A stretch of 41,126 nt of DNA from Corallochytrium limacisporum (lineage: Eukaryota; Opisthokonta). The notes beneath the pieces are model-generated. The model did not search any database and had not been told where the DNA came from. It saw only the letters and a program-made list of their open reading frames with translations. The stretch's first letter is position 1; every line of letters starts with the position of its first letter. This document shows positions 20,077 through 30,389 of this stretch, in pieces. The position numbers were made by a program, and so were the translations under genes. Location of the stretch: contig PDIP01000022.1 in NCBI GenBank assembly GCA_002811645.1, positions 355,467 to 396,592 of the forward strand, read 5' to 3'.

Positions 20077-21618
20077 TTATACATCTCGATCGCCCTTGCT
20101 GTTGGACAGAAACCGCAAAGCGAGGCGGAAGAATATGAGCAACACTAAACCGATCAGCACTGATCGGAGACGGACTGCTCGGACAAGCTGCCGCTTAAGA
20201 CTGGTCTCTTCATGTCCGGCATCTCCGCTATCTTTCAGTTTCGTGGAACCCAATTCGGCAGCGACGTCGAGATCCGTCTTGCGCCCGCGCTTCCGGACCT
20301 GTGTTTTAGAGTTCGACCTCTCTGTAGCCTGAGTTGGTCCATTTGGACCAGTCATATCCTCAATGTCAATCTGTTTCTGTTCCTTGATGACGAGTTGACC
20401 GCAAGCCGAGCTTATGTCCTGCCCAAGTTCCTGGCGAACCAAACAGTGTACATTGTACGGCTCGTTGCGGACAATGTCGATAAACCGTGAGGTTTCCTCG
20501 TAGGTTGGAGGCTTGAAATCTTCGGGTACATCAGTTGGGTTGTACGGAATGACGTTCAACATGACCTTTCGATCCCGAAGCAAACTGCCCAGCTCATGTG
20601 CAGTCTCATCAGAGTCATTCACCCCCTGGATCAGACAATACTCTATCATCACCTTGCCACGCTTCCGATTAATGGCTTCGTTCGCTTCTACGTACTCTTC
20701 CATGGCTTCCATGATGCGGTCAATATGCCAAGCCTTTGCAGTGGGCACGATTCGAGTACGTAGTTCCTGGCTGGGTGCATGCAGAGATAATGCTAAACTC
20801 ACTCCGGGCATGTCCTTTGCCAGTTGCCTAAGACGGGGTGCCACACCGACAGTGGACAAACTTACGCGTTGCGGACTGAGACTAAAGCGCTGCACATCAG
20901 TGATCCCGCGAATAGCACCCAAAACATTATCGTAGTTGTCCAGCGGCTCACCCATTCCCATAAATACGATATTTCGGATGCGTTCAAGTTGATTTGCATG
21001 CCACAATTGTTCCAGAATTTCACCCGAGCTCAAGTTGCCTGATAATCCCATTGTTCCCGTGGCACAGAAGCCACAGGCCATTGCACAGCCTACCTGACTG
21101 CTGATGCACAATGTGCATCGGGGATTAGATTTGAACAGGCTACCCGTGGTTGTCATACTCACCGTATCCATACTCACCGACCCGTTTTCACCCTGCAAGT
21201 CACCCGCAATGCTGCCCATCATACTCCGTTCCATGGCCCGCTCCAACATCTTGTCCTTCTCTTGCTCGGGAAAGCTCTGCATTTCCATACCATATCGCAT
21301 AATGACGCACTCGACCATCTTTCCGTCCTGTAGCTCCACGACGCACTTAGTGGTCGCACCGTCCGCGCTTGTTTCAGACTTAACCAGTTCTGACGTAGTC
21401 AGAGCAAATTCTTCCTGAAGAGCTATGGCAGCCCTCTTTGGAAAATCCTTGATCTCTCCGAGACGGTCGAGAGTCCACCCGAGGTGGACCACGTGACGGT
21501 ATGCCCGCCTGGCATGATCTCTCTTCCAGCCATTGGCGTCGAAAAAGCCAAAGAGGTCCTCCTCATCAAAGAAACTTTTCGGATTCCTTGGTTTTGATCT
21601 CTTCTTTGTCGGTGCCAT
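20077..21618 (-). CDS. rlmN: RlmN-type radical SAM RNA methyltransferase with C-terminal membrane tail
   Basis: 513 residues. RlmN enzymes methylate C2 of adenine in 23S rRNA and some tRNAs, using two SAM molecules and a methylated Cys intermediate. The radical SAM cluster motif is C178-x3-C182-x2-C185 (GCAMACGFCATG). GMGEP (221-225) follows. The methyl-carrying Cys is C406 in SSACGQL. The N-terminal helical domain is at 15-75. An insert (about 115-163, Met/Ser-rich) precedes the core. Beyond the usual end (about 415) lies a 95-residue extension: a basic KRGRK stretch, then a hydrophobic helix at 486-504 flanked by Arg, looking like a tail anchor. No organelle transit peptide is visible at the N-terminus. 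It converges on the beta-helix gene and diverges from the BMT5-like gene. Confidence 0.95.
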   Translation of the reverse strand: MAPTKKRSKPRNPKSFFDEEDLFGFFDANGWKRDHARRAYRHVVHLGWTLDRLGEIKDFPKRAAIALQEEFALTTSELVKSETSADGATTKCVVELQDGKMVECVIMRYGMEMQSFPEQEKDKMLERAMERSMMGSIAGDLQGENGSVSMDTVSMTTTGSLFKSNPRCTLCISSQVGCAMACGFCATGTMGLSGNLSSGEILEQLWHANQLERIRNIVFMGMGEPLDNYDNVLGAIRGITDVQRFSLSPQRVSLSTVGVAPRLRQLAKDMPGVSLALSLHAPSQELRTRIVPTAKAWHIDRIMEAMEEYVEANEAINRKRGKVMIEYCLIQGVNDSDETAHELGSLLRDRKVMLNVIPYNPTDVPEDFKPPTYEETSRFIDIVRNEPYNVHCLVRQELGQDISSACGQLVIKEQKQIDIEDMTGPNGPTQATERSNSKTQVRKRGRKTDLDVAAELGSTKLKDSGDAGHEETSLKRQLVRAVRLRSVLIGLVLLIFFRLALRFLSNSKGDRDV

Positions 21619-22306
21619 GTTTGCAAACTCTAACTATATTTGCTCAAGTTTTTAAGGAGCCAATTTATTGTGCTGCCAGGGCTTCACATTTTCAATATTC
21701 CACCCGACCTAAAGGGCGATCTTGAAGACAAGCAATATCTTTCTTATGAAATGATATGCAGCGTTGTCTTCAAGGCTGAAACAAAGCTCGGCTGAAATCC
21801 TGCAAATACCCTAAAGTGTCAGTCAGCCCATCCCAACATTCATCGGCAATTTGCACTACAAGGTGAAGGGTATGCTTGCTCCCGTACAACTCTCCCTCAC
21901 TACGCACAAGGCCATTCTCAGCCACAGGCTCGGCACTGCCCAGTTGCGGGTCTATGCTCCACAGCAGTCGCGTGTTTGCGCCCAGCGCTCAAGAACCCGC
22001 CTTGTACAGACAGGTGGTGGGGATGCGCCATGTGACCACTGAACTGTGCTGAGTTGGGGGCCGGAATGCATAAGACACAGCGCACTATTGCGCAGCTGGT
22101 CCTTCCCAGAGCCGCAGACAAGGAAAGTTGAGAGGGTTGCGTGCATGACTCTATGGTAGATTAATTGGCCACTGGTAGAGGTTGTCTGCTTGGGCGACTA
22201 AAGACGTTTTCTGAGACCAGGTTCTTCAGGGTTGACGTGTGTCGGAAACACGTGGTTCGAAAACCAGCACCGGAACTACATTGAGCAAGAGTTTGCGATA
22301 CAGACG
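21619..22306. promoter_or_regulatory. Divergent promoter region between RlmN-type and BMT5-like genes
   Basis: About 690 bp separate two divergently transcribed RNA methyltransferase genes, so both promoters lie here. I see no clear TATA box. An open frame runs into the plus-strand gene from a TTG at 22232, but the first ATG in it is at 22307. Confidence 0.5.
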
Positions 22307-23680
22307 ATGGCAGTTGCAGACGGATTACGATGCCTTCTCGTGGGAGAAGGGAATTTTAGTTTCGCCTTGGCACTGTGCATTAATCTGTATGGTGGGCACG
22401 GTGGTAAGGATCCCACTTCTCCTGAGGCAGTCCAGAAGGTATGTCACTATCTGGGAGTGAAACCTGAGGACAAGGATCGTCTGCAGTTTACCTTCACCTC
22501 TTTCGATTCGGAGAGCGAAGTGCTCAGGAAATACCCGGAGTGTAACCAAATCTTACCTAATATTAAACGTTACGGGAGCAAAGGGCGTTATGTGGAGGTT
22601 CTTCACGACGTGAACGCTTGGAATGTTGAAGACCGGATCCCGGGAACCAAATGGGATATTATAGGATGGAACCATCCCCACCTTGGACTGGAGGATTTCC
22701 GCCTCCATCGTTACCTAATGGCTCATTTCCTTGTGGCGTCTCGAACAGCTCTCACTGAGAGCATGAACGCCCGCATTGTGCTGTCGCTGGTCGACGGTCA
22801 GGCGGAGCGGTGGAATCTCCGCGGCCAATGTGCCCGCGCTAAGCTCGTTGATGAGCGGACACCTGAACACTTTGCTACCAATGGCTTTCCTGGGTACATC
22901 TGCAAGCGCAACACAACGGGACAATCATTCAAGAACATCAAAACCCGGGAACACATGGGTAGTAATATGGAATCGAGGATTATGTGGTTCATCAGGGGCG
23001 ACCCCACCGCAGAAGTCAAGGCTGACACAGCGGACATACTGATTGATGGCATGGTGGCGGCCTCACTGGTCGATCAACACGGCAACGAAATCGATCGCTC
23101 AGAATATATCCCGGACTCCTCGTACATGAAAACGAAGGGTAAGGCTCCAGATGAGCTTTACAAATTTCCCTGCAAAGAATGTGGCAAGCGGTTCACGTCC
23201 GACCGCGGTGTGAAAACACACACACGACAGGTACATGAATTGAAGAAATACGGCGCAGAGTGGAAACCAGAGGGACCCAAGGAACATAAGTGCAGTGAAT
23301 GTGAATGCTGCTTTGCAAAGCAAACTGATCTTTGGCAACACCGCGTCGCACGCCACACGGATTTGCCGGAGGATGTGCTTGCATCTGTCCCTGATACAGG
23401 CAAGAAGGTTGAGGCACACGAAGAGGCCGAATGCTGCGATCTCTGTGGTCAGGAGTATCCGAAGCACTTGGGCTACGAGCACCATCTGGAGATGCTTAAG
23501 CCAATCATTGGTCTGGTTATGAACTGCCTGCGCTGCAAAGATCGCGACTTTCGTGAGCGCCGCGCCCTGGTGCAGCATTTGAAATTCTGTGTGTTGGCTG
23601 CCCAAGGTGAGGTACAGACCAATGTTACTGCCCCAGCCACTGCCCCAGCCACTGCCACTACCGCTGCCACTAAGGCCTAG
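22307..23680 (+). CDS. BMT5-like (DUF2431) methyltransferase fused to C2H2 zinc fingers
   Basis: 457 residues from the first in-frame ATG. Residues 7-190 form a Rossmann-like DUF2431 domain. The SAM loop is LLVGEGNFSFALAL (10-23), and WNHPHLG (121-127) stands where yeast Bmt5 has its FNFPH signature. Yeast Bmt5 methylates N3 of a uridine in 25S rRNA. The C-terminal half has two canonical C2H2 fingers, C289/C292/H305/H310 and C329/C332/H345/H350. Two less regular Cys/His clusters follow (C377/C380 and C407/C410/H424/C428). The tail is a short Ala/Thr/Pro repeat. The fingers probably give RNA or protein docking. I infer an rRNA (or other RNA) uridine methyltransferase of the nucleolus; the Trp-Asn-His variation in the motif leaves substrate and activity open. 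Confidence 0.88.
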   Translation: MAVADGLRCLLVGEGNFSFALALCINLYGGHGGKDPTSPEAVQKVCHYLGVKPEDKDRLQFTFTSFDSESEVLRKYPECNQILPNIKRYGSKGRYVEVLHDVNAWNVEDRIPGTKWDIIGWNHPHLGLEDFRLHRYLMAHFLVASRTALTESMNARIVLSLVDGQAERWNLRGQCARAKLVDERTPEHFATNGFPGYICKRNTTGQSFKNIKTREHMGSNMESRIMWFIRGDPTAEVKADTADILIDGMVAASLVDQHGNEIDRSEYIPDSSYMKTKGKAPDELYKFPCKECGKRFTSDRGVKTHTRQVHELKKYGAEWKPEGPKEHKCSECECCFAKQTDLWQHRVARHTDLPEDVLASVPDTGKKVEAHEEAECCDLCGQEYPKHLGYEHHLEMLKPIIGLVMNCLRCKDRDFRERRALVQHLKFCVLAAQGEVQTNVTAPATAPATATTAATKA

Positions 23681-24016
23681 CGTCGGTCAGTCAGTATTTG
23701 CATATCCACAATATCCCACAGGATCGTATACCATAATCGTTAAGTGGCATCAACCGACCAGCAACATCTAGGATTGCATCTCCATAGCATACGTTCATTT
23801 CTTTCCCTTTGATATCATACGGGGATTCAGCATCATAAAACAACTATCATAGAGTGATGATAACACCTGTTTCGATCGTGCTCATGTGATATCTTGGCAG
23901 TCGATTTGGAGACCCTACTTGGCGGTTAGATGAAGACATACCACCCATTTTCCAGTCGTGTGCAGTGCTCCATTGTTGTTGATGTCTGTTTGTCTCACAT
24001 ACACTGAACGACGACC

Positions 24017-24211
24017 ATGTTGAGACGGTCTACTGCTGCCGCTCTTCGCACCGTCCCTACATCCTGTTTCGGTGGCCGTGCTCTCCGACCTTCGATACAT
24101 GTCCTTCTTGCCTTTCCCAGTACAAAATATGCCAAAAATGGGTACCGGGACCGCCAAGTTTTTATCTCGCTTGTTTCGAAGTTTTCTGGACAATGGCACA
24201 GTCCGGCCTAA
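24017..24211 (+). CDS. Possible small ORF with mitochondrial-presequence-like start
   Basis: An ATG in good context (ACGACCATG) opens 64 codons beginning MLRRSTAAALRTVPTSCF, which has the Arg/Ala/Ser/Thr pattern of a mitochondrial targeting sequence. The frame ends without a recognisable mature domain. A pyrimidine-rich stretch ending in CCCAG (about 24108-24120) looks like a 3' splice site. An overlapping frame (24072-24284) continues with KFLSRLFRSFLDNG. It could therefore be the first exon of a small gene, a decayed gene or chance. Weak call. Confidence 0.2.
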   Translation: MLRRSTAAALRTVPTSCFGGRALRPSIHVLLAFPSTKYAKNGYRDRQVFISLVSKFSGQWHSPA

Positions 24212-25329
24212 GGTGACACATTCCCCTGGGTTTGTTGGCGGCGCAAGAACGGCGCTAGTTCTATGGCAGTCGTTTGAAACCTGACACCTCCTACTACTGA
24301 CCTCACCATCGCGACTTGGAGCCAATCAGTGCCCATTGTCGCCAGCGGGGCTGAGTACACCGGCGGGGCGAGCAGAATGGGGCAATGGAGAAAAAATATA
24401 TCAAAAAAGAAATTGACCAACTGCCTTTGGGTATCCACGGACGTCTACGTTGGCCCCAGGACAGCCGTATCTAATCTGTGGCTGACTCCTACTGCACTCA
24501 GTAACTGGTTACTTTGCCATACTCTCTTGACAGCGCAGAGCTAGGGGGCATAGTAGGAGCCATTTATCAGCCAGAAGAAAAGAGACACCGTTCGACCGCT
24601 TTTTCAATACCCTTCGCACATGCCCACCGAGATATGTGAAATCAGCCGTGGGTGTTCAATAGTGAGTGACCTACAAATTCCCCGGAAACATTGTAAGTGA
24701 AGTAGAAAAATTTTCGTCCTGCGTCCTGCCAATTGGAATGAATTTGTCGGTTTCTTTTTCCAATTGCCGCTGTGGCTGGTCTGGGGTCCTTCGGGAGGCC
24801 CAACCTTTCGGTACTACCAAGAGTTTCATTGTTGAACTCCTGCCAAGTCATAAGCAGCGGCAGGACCCGAGCCGGCGTAATTCCCCCATACGCTGACACA
24901 TGGTTGCGTATAGTGGCAAAGGTGATATTGGAAAAGAAGGTATGGCCTCCGAAATTCCCCATATATTATATAGGGAAATTACAGAAAAAGCGGGGAAGGA
25001 AGGCCAAATACTCACCCAACAAAAAGGAACCCAGACCCGAACGTACGTCCCCCGTCCACTTCCTTTACCGAGCAGAACCACAGAACAGTGGGGAGGAATA
25101 AGCAGAGAATAAGCGGGGGTGCCCCCCGGGGGAGGGGGGGGGGAGGAAGGTGGCCAAAAAGAAAAACCGCACACGGACAGGAGGGTGTCTGTTTTGTGTG
25201 CGATGGCAAACTACGGGAGCGCCGCCTCACCCCCTCTTTCTCGCTGGGGGGTGGGGGAGACACGACAGAACCGGACGTAGCCAGAGTAACAAGGGCAAAA
25301 CAAAAAAAGGGGGGGGGGGGAGGGAGGGG

Positions 25330-25530
25330 NNNNNNNNNNNNNNNNNNNNNNNNNNNNNNNNNNNNNNNNNNNNNNNNNNNNNNNNNNNNNNNNNNNNNNN
25401 NNNNNNNNNNNNNNNNNNNNNNNNNNNNNNNNNNNNNNNNNNNNNNNNNNNNNNNNNNNNNNNNNNNNNNNNNNNNNNNNNNNNNNNNNNNNNNNNNNNN
25501 NNNNNNNNNNNNNNNNNNNNNNNNNNNNNN
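25330..25530. other. Assembly gap (run of N)
   Basis: 201 unknown bases. Both edges are G-rich (twelve G at 25309-25320 then AGGGAGGGG on the left, GGGGG on the right), so assembly probably failed at a poly-G or G-quadruplex-forming tract. Open frames that seem to cross it are meaningless. Confidence 0.98.
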
Positions 25531-26711
25531 GGGGGCGGTCGGACGGGAAGGCAAGGGAAGGGAAGAGAGATGCTTCAGTAATCCACGGAGCTTCCAGTCA
25601 AACCGATTGGGTGGGTGTGTATGGCAAGGCGAGACGGAGAGGCGGAACTGACAGTGTGTGCGCGGGGGTGTGTCCAATAGTTGGGAGGTGGCGTTTGGGG
25701 GGTCAAGGGAGGGAGGGTTTGGGGAGCAGCAGCAGCGTAGTTGATGACTGCGGCCGGGTGATCGATCTGTCAAACAATAAATCCTTCGCTACTTTTCTTC
25801 GGACTATGTAACTCATCCGTTGAGGGTTTTTTGGGGGGGCGGGCGTTCATCCTTCGGCAGTACGCGACTAGAAAGACCTACAATCACTGAGATGGGCCCG
25901 GTTACCTCCGAGGAGAACTGTTACGACCTGCCACCACAACGGAACACGCACATTCTCTCCACTCACTCACACGTACCTCGCATTCTCGTCTTTGTCTCAC
26001 TGGTGGAAACAATAAAAAATATGCGCTAGGGTGCCAAGCAAGCTCCATCTGGAATGCAGTTAGCGCCCTACGGGCACGTACTCCCCTCCCCACCCCCGGG
26101 GGAGCGGTTCGGGTTCCCCACGACTATGTAGTTTACATGTATTCCCAACCCTCGGCTTGCCGTCGATGCGTTTGAGGAAGCGAGCGCAGGCAGTCTGACC
26201 GTCCTGCTCTGTTTCTAATCTCCTTGTTTCCTACCCGCGAGCTTCATATTTTTCTTGTGAACACACGCACATTGAAGGAAGCGGGGAGTTAGATTCTGCT
26301 GCTGCTATGGCTGCCGTATGACTGCAAGAAGTGCCCCGCCCCACACCCACCTCCCGAAGAAGAGCACTCCCTTTGCGTCAGAACTTCGGACATATGAGAC
26401 CCGGTCTCGATAGTGTGGAAGTTGGCGGCGTTGTCCACCATCGGCACAAGCGCCGTTGTGGGCTGTGTTTCTTCTATTTGCCTGCCAAGGTACTTCACAG
26501 ATCTCACAGAAATGTAGCATACTACTGGATTGGTACGACCAGGCAGTTTATCAAAATGGACGCAACAGAATAGACAAGACGAACGTAACTGACGCAGTAG
26601 CTAAAGTCATTGAAGCAGAATATGAAGCTGTGACTTTGACATTGAGAGCCACGGGAGACAAATTTATACGTAGGCTTATATAACTAGGGATATACACTGA
26701 CCGACGTAGTC

Positions 26712-29700
26712 ATGGACGTGCAGACTACTGTTCTGCCGATCCTAACCCTTGCCTTTGGGCTTGTGTTTGGGTCGCAGATCAGTGCCTTTGTGGCTTCCAC
26801 AGCGCTTGCACAATGTATTAGCCTCGCTGTGGCCGGGTCATTAATTGGTGGTGCGGTTTTATTCGATATATATATGCAGAGGCAACCCAAGCTCAAGAAA
26901 GCATCTGATAAGGGCCCCTTTTTGAACGGGAAGCTAGCGAAAGTTCCTCTGAATGGAAAGCCTAAGTCTATTCCTGATATACGGCTTGAGCGACGGGCAA
27001 CTGGGGACACATTACGTTCGGATAATAGCGCTCCTGGATCTGCAGAGGTCACCAAAAAGAAAGCCGAAAAGTTTGCTCCGCTGGCGGAGCAGTCAGAGCG
27101 GCCGAACGAGGCAGAGCCTTCCACGGGATCTCTCGACCTTGAAGCTGAGACGAGTAGTGAGTTTAGTGGCGATCCTTCGCTCAGGCTGAGTAAAACAATG
27201 AAAGATGAGGATGGATTTCAATTTACGTATCAAAATGGTGACTATGTGCACCAGGAGGAGTCCGAAAAGACCCCAGACCCCAGGTCAGTCACAGAGGAGA
27301 ACAAATTTTCCGCTAGTCGTCACTCTGTGCCGCCCACTTTTCCTCTCAGTTTGCGTGATCTCACTCATCCTAACAAAATCGAACTCCAACCAAATTCACG
27401 GAAGCCCATTCTGGTGGAAAATGAGGTATTCAAGGGCTATCTGGTAACCAAACTACGGACAGAACCTTGTGACTTGTTCTATGAACCATATTTCCGGGGA
27501 CGCAAGCGTTGGTTTGAGGTGCAACTGCAAGGGCGGTTTAAGCAAAAGCCTGAAGGTACACTGTATATGGGTGTGGAACTTCCCAGGGAGCCAAACTTGG
27601 GCATCATTGGCCGGTCTTTGGCCAAAATTCTGCTCAACATGATGAAGCGCCTGCTTAAGAATTTCCGGTACAGTTTCGGTGATGACAAGACCGATACACT
27701 GCCTCACGTTGTGCTGCCGGTTACGACGCTGGCCGATCGTTTTCTGGTCACAAAACCGGGAGAAGTACCGCCTCCATTGTGTGTATCAATGCTCCCAGAG
27801 GAGGATCCAGCTGATCTCAAGAAGCGTAAGGCACATGGACTGGAGCTTAATTGCGAGGAGACATACTCCTTTTCCTTCCACGCCATGTACCTTGATTTCG
27901 TTAAGTGGCGCATAGTTAATATCCCTGGTATGAAAGAGATCAGCCTGCAGACATTCTGTGGTGATATGCCCATTCGCATCGTTGCCTACGATCTACCAAA
28001 CGGAGAAGTAAGTGGCAGGGCGCACCAGCAGGACGAGAAGCGCTACTATTTCAGCTTAAATATGAGTTGGAGTGGCGCGGACGAGCAAATTGATTGGCCG
28101 GACTCGCCAGCGCATGAACTCAAGTCCTCAAGCGAAGTGGACGTGTCTCTAGCCGACCGTAGGCACGTCGGCGACAGCCTCGATACATCCCCTTCTGGCT
28201 TGGCTGTGCGCAAAAGCTCCCGCCGTGGAAAACACCGCCGCGAAAACTCAACAGGCACTGAGTCTATCCGTGTTCTAGATGACGACGAGTCAGAGATTGA
28301 AGATGAGGGCTCTTCTCGCCGCGTTCGACCCGACGATGATGTTGTGGAAGCTGACGATGACGATGATGAGGACGAAGACTTTGTAGACGTCGACGAGGGA
28401 ATGTTTGGCGCCACTAATACACCCTCGGGACGTACGGTCACGCCATTGATTGCCCCTCGGTCTGGGGTACCGGATCCACAAGGCACTCTCTACAAGATGG
28501 GAGTGAGATACATTGCTGTGCCCGCGTGGGTCGAGATGCGCCATCGTCACCAAGAACGATCTGTTTCATATGCGGTTGAGATTGTTTTCGACAATCGGGC
28601 GTTTACGGCTATTTGTTCAAGCCATCAGATTGTCAAGATGATGAGCCGGATATCGAGCAAAGCTGCTCTTGACCCTGCGCTTGCAGATGCGCCAGATGCC
28701 GACATGTCAGAGGCATCGAACATTTCACTCACTTCGGGATTGAAAGATGGAAGCGGTATTAAGGAGGCAAGGAAGAAGTCTCGGTCCCAGCAGCTCATTG
28801 ACGAAGATCGCAGTAGTGCGGGCGGTGCCAATCGCAGTACTCGTGGAAGTCGTAGTCGTGGTCAGAGCCTAGGATCGGAAAAGGGTCCTGACCACCCAAG
28901 CACGGCAGTGAAGTACGTCGGAGTGTCTCGTATGCGCTCCTTCAGTGAAATTTTTAATCCTTCTAGCCGCAAGTTGGTCACTCGTCTGCGAAAGACCCAA
29001 GACAACATCAAAGACATCGAAAGGCAGCGCAAGAATATCCAAAAGTATATTCGGGAGAGCTTCCAGCTCGCCGATGGCAGCGAAGAAAACACGACACATC
29101 TTCTTAACGCCGTGCTTTCTTGTAACGACGATGAATCTGCCTCCATTTTCCTTCACGGTACACGGGCAGAATTTAAGGTCACGAACCGAAGCAAGCACAA
29201 AGTTCTCGTCGAGTGTCCGGTGGCACGCAGTATGTGGGAAACATATTGGCGTGAAGAATGGATGCTGATTCTGGACAATCGAGTGTGCCTGTACCGTAGC
29301 AATACCTCAAAGCCATACCGGGAATTTTATCCGGAGGAGATTGTCTCCGTGGGTCCGTTCTCCCAGGAGACTCTGCCCTTTGGAGTCGGATCGTTTTTGG
29401 AAATCGGCACCATTGGCAAGATCTTCTACTTTGCTGTCAAAGATGACGAGACCAGAGACAAGATCATCGAAATTGTGGCAGATCTGATGCCTCCAGGTGA
29501 CAAGATGTCATTGGTGGACGCCGACTTTTACCGCGGCAGTGATCCTCGTGAGTTTTACTTGCAAAAATCAAGCCGATACGGAAGCAGTCGCGTTTTGCTC
29601 AACAGTCGTCGTTTGTGGTTCGGACCGCGTAGCTCGGATGAACCCAAGCTGTTGGTGCAAAAACTGCTGCGTCAGGGCATGGTCCTGAGAGTCGACTCTC

Positions 29701-30389
29701 CGCGTGAAAACATTCTGGCATTCCTGGATGCAACGGCACGTCTGAAAGGCGTGCATTTGAACGTCTCTTGGACTGAGGCTGAAAAGATGTCCTTTTACCT
29801 GAATCTTTACCATTTGCTACTGGTGCATGCTTTGCTCCTGCTTGGACCACCCTCATCTTCCGTGTCACGGATTACGTTCTATACCAAGGTTTGCTATGAG
29901 GTGGGAAGTTTTTACTATAGTCTGTCCGAGATTGAGCAGGGCTGTTTGCGAAACGCAATGCCCCCACCGAAGGCTCTTTTTAGCCATATGGTTCCTGGTT
30001 TCCCAGAGAATGATCACCGTAAACGCTTTGCCTGCTTCGAAGGTGACCCTCGCATAGCCATTGCCCTGCACTGCAATATTCGCGGTGGCACCCGTGTTCA
30101 ACGCATTCCGGTATATGAAGCCAATAATGTGAGTGAACAGGTTGATGAGCTCTGTGGTCGGTACCTCCAGGCCATGGTCAAGGTCAACGAATCGAGGCGG
30201 TCTTTGCATTTACCCAAGCCTATGGAATGGTACATGAATGACTACAGTGGCAGAGATGATTTGCTCATGTTTGTAGCGCGCTACATAAACGACGCGCGTG
30301 CCATTACCATTCGTCGGATGATAGAGTCGGGAGGTGACATTCGCCTGAAATTTGATCCCTTCGACTGGAGCTATCAGTTCTTCGAATAA
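26712..30389 (+). CDS. Membrane protein with DUF1769, PH-like region and DUF547
   Basis: 1225 residues. Two hydrophobic segments (about 7-30 and 35-52) anchor the N-terminus. A DUF1769 (UPF0590) region spans about 235-455, with the family pattern YFRGRKRWFEVQLQGRFK, an LYMGVELPRE stretch and RYSFGDD. An acidic stretch covers 522-562. A segment at about 594-650 is similar in style to a second lipid-binding-like beta region. A coiled coil (755-785) precedes a PH-like domain (about 838-928, starting YWREEWMLILDNRVCLY). DUF547 closes the protein (about 1000-1150), with FYLNLYHLLLVHALLLLG and CYEVGSFYYSLSEIEQGCLR. DUF547 and DUF1769 have no established reaction. I infer a membrane-contact or lipid-related role at the ER or another endomembrane. 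Confidence 0.92.
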   Translation: MDVQTTVLPILTLAFGLVFGSQISAFVASTALAQCISLAVAGSLIGGAVLFDIYMQRQPKLKKASDKGPFLNGKLAKVPLNGKPKSIPDIRLERRATGDTLRSDNSAPGSAEVTKKKAEKFAPLAEQSERPNEAEPSTGSLDLEAETSSEFSGDPSLRLSKTMKDEDGFQFTYQNGDYVHQEESEKTPDPRSVTEENKFSASRHSVPPTFPLSLRDLTHPNKIELQPNSRKPILVENEVFKGYLVTKLRTEPCDLFYEPYFRGRKRWFEVQLQGRFKQKPEGTLYMGVELPREPNLGIIGRSLAKILLNMMKRLLKNFRYSFGDDKTDTLPHVVLPVTTLADRFLVTKPGEVPPPLCVSMLPEEDPADLKKRKAHGLELNCEETYSFSFHAMYLDFVKWRIVNIPGMKEISLQTFCGDMPIRIVAYDLPNGEVSGRAHQQDEKRYYFSLNMSWSGADEQIDWPDSPAHELKSSSEVDVSLADRRHVGDSLDTSPSGLAVRKSSRRGKHRRENSTGTESIRVLDDDESEIEDEGSSRRVRPDDDVVEADDDDDEDEDFVDVDEGMFGATNTPSGRTVTPLIAPRSGVPDPQGTLYKMGVRYIAVPAWVEMRHRHQERSVSYAVEIVFDNRAFTAICSSHQIVKMMSRISSKAALDPALADAPDADMSEASNISLTSGLKDGSGIKEARKKSRSQQLIDEDRSSAGGANRSTRGSRSRGQSLGSEKGPDHPSTAVKYVGVSRMRSFSEIFNPSSRKLVTRLRKTQDNIKDIERQRKNIQKYIRESFQLADGSEENTTHLLNAVLSCNDDESASIFLHGTRAEFKVTNRSKHKVLVECPVARSMWETYWREEWMLILDNRVCLYRSNTSKPYREFYPEEIVSVGPFSQETLPFGVGSFLEIGTIGKIFYFAVKDDETRDKIIEIVADLMPPGDKMSLVDADFYRGSDPREFYLQKSSRYGSSRVLLNSRRLWFGPRSSDEPKLLVQKLLRQGMVLRVDSPRENILAFLDATARLKGVHLNVSWTEAEKMSFYLNLYHLLLVHALLLLGPPSSSVSRITFYTKVCYEVGSFYYSLSEIEQGCLRNAMPPPKALFSHMVPGFPENDHRKRFACFEGDPRIAIALHCNIRGGTRVQRIPVYEANNVSEQVDELCGRYLQAMVKVNESRRSLHLPKPMEWYMNDYSGRDDLLMFVARYINDARAITIRRMIESGGDIRLKFDPFDWSYQFFE

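Larger units (their letters stand above)
23681..26711. other. 3-kb spacer with assembly gap; no firm gene
   Basis: This stretch holds a possible presequence-like ORF at 24017, purine-rich sequence with G runs (25134-25143, 25309-25320), the gap at 25330-25530, and AATAAA motifs at 25776-25781 and about 26007 without clear coding partners. An open frame on the minus strand at 24642-24962 (106 codons) looks moderately protein-like but shows no domain. The last 90 bases should be the 5' UTR of the gene at 26712. Confidence 0.5.

Noticed and set aside
25012-25773. Frames of 253 and 187 codons across the N run
   Set aside because: They include 201 unknown bases and purine-rich repeats, so they cannot be read.
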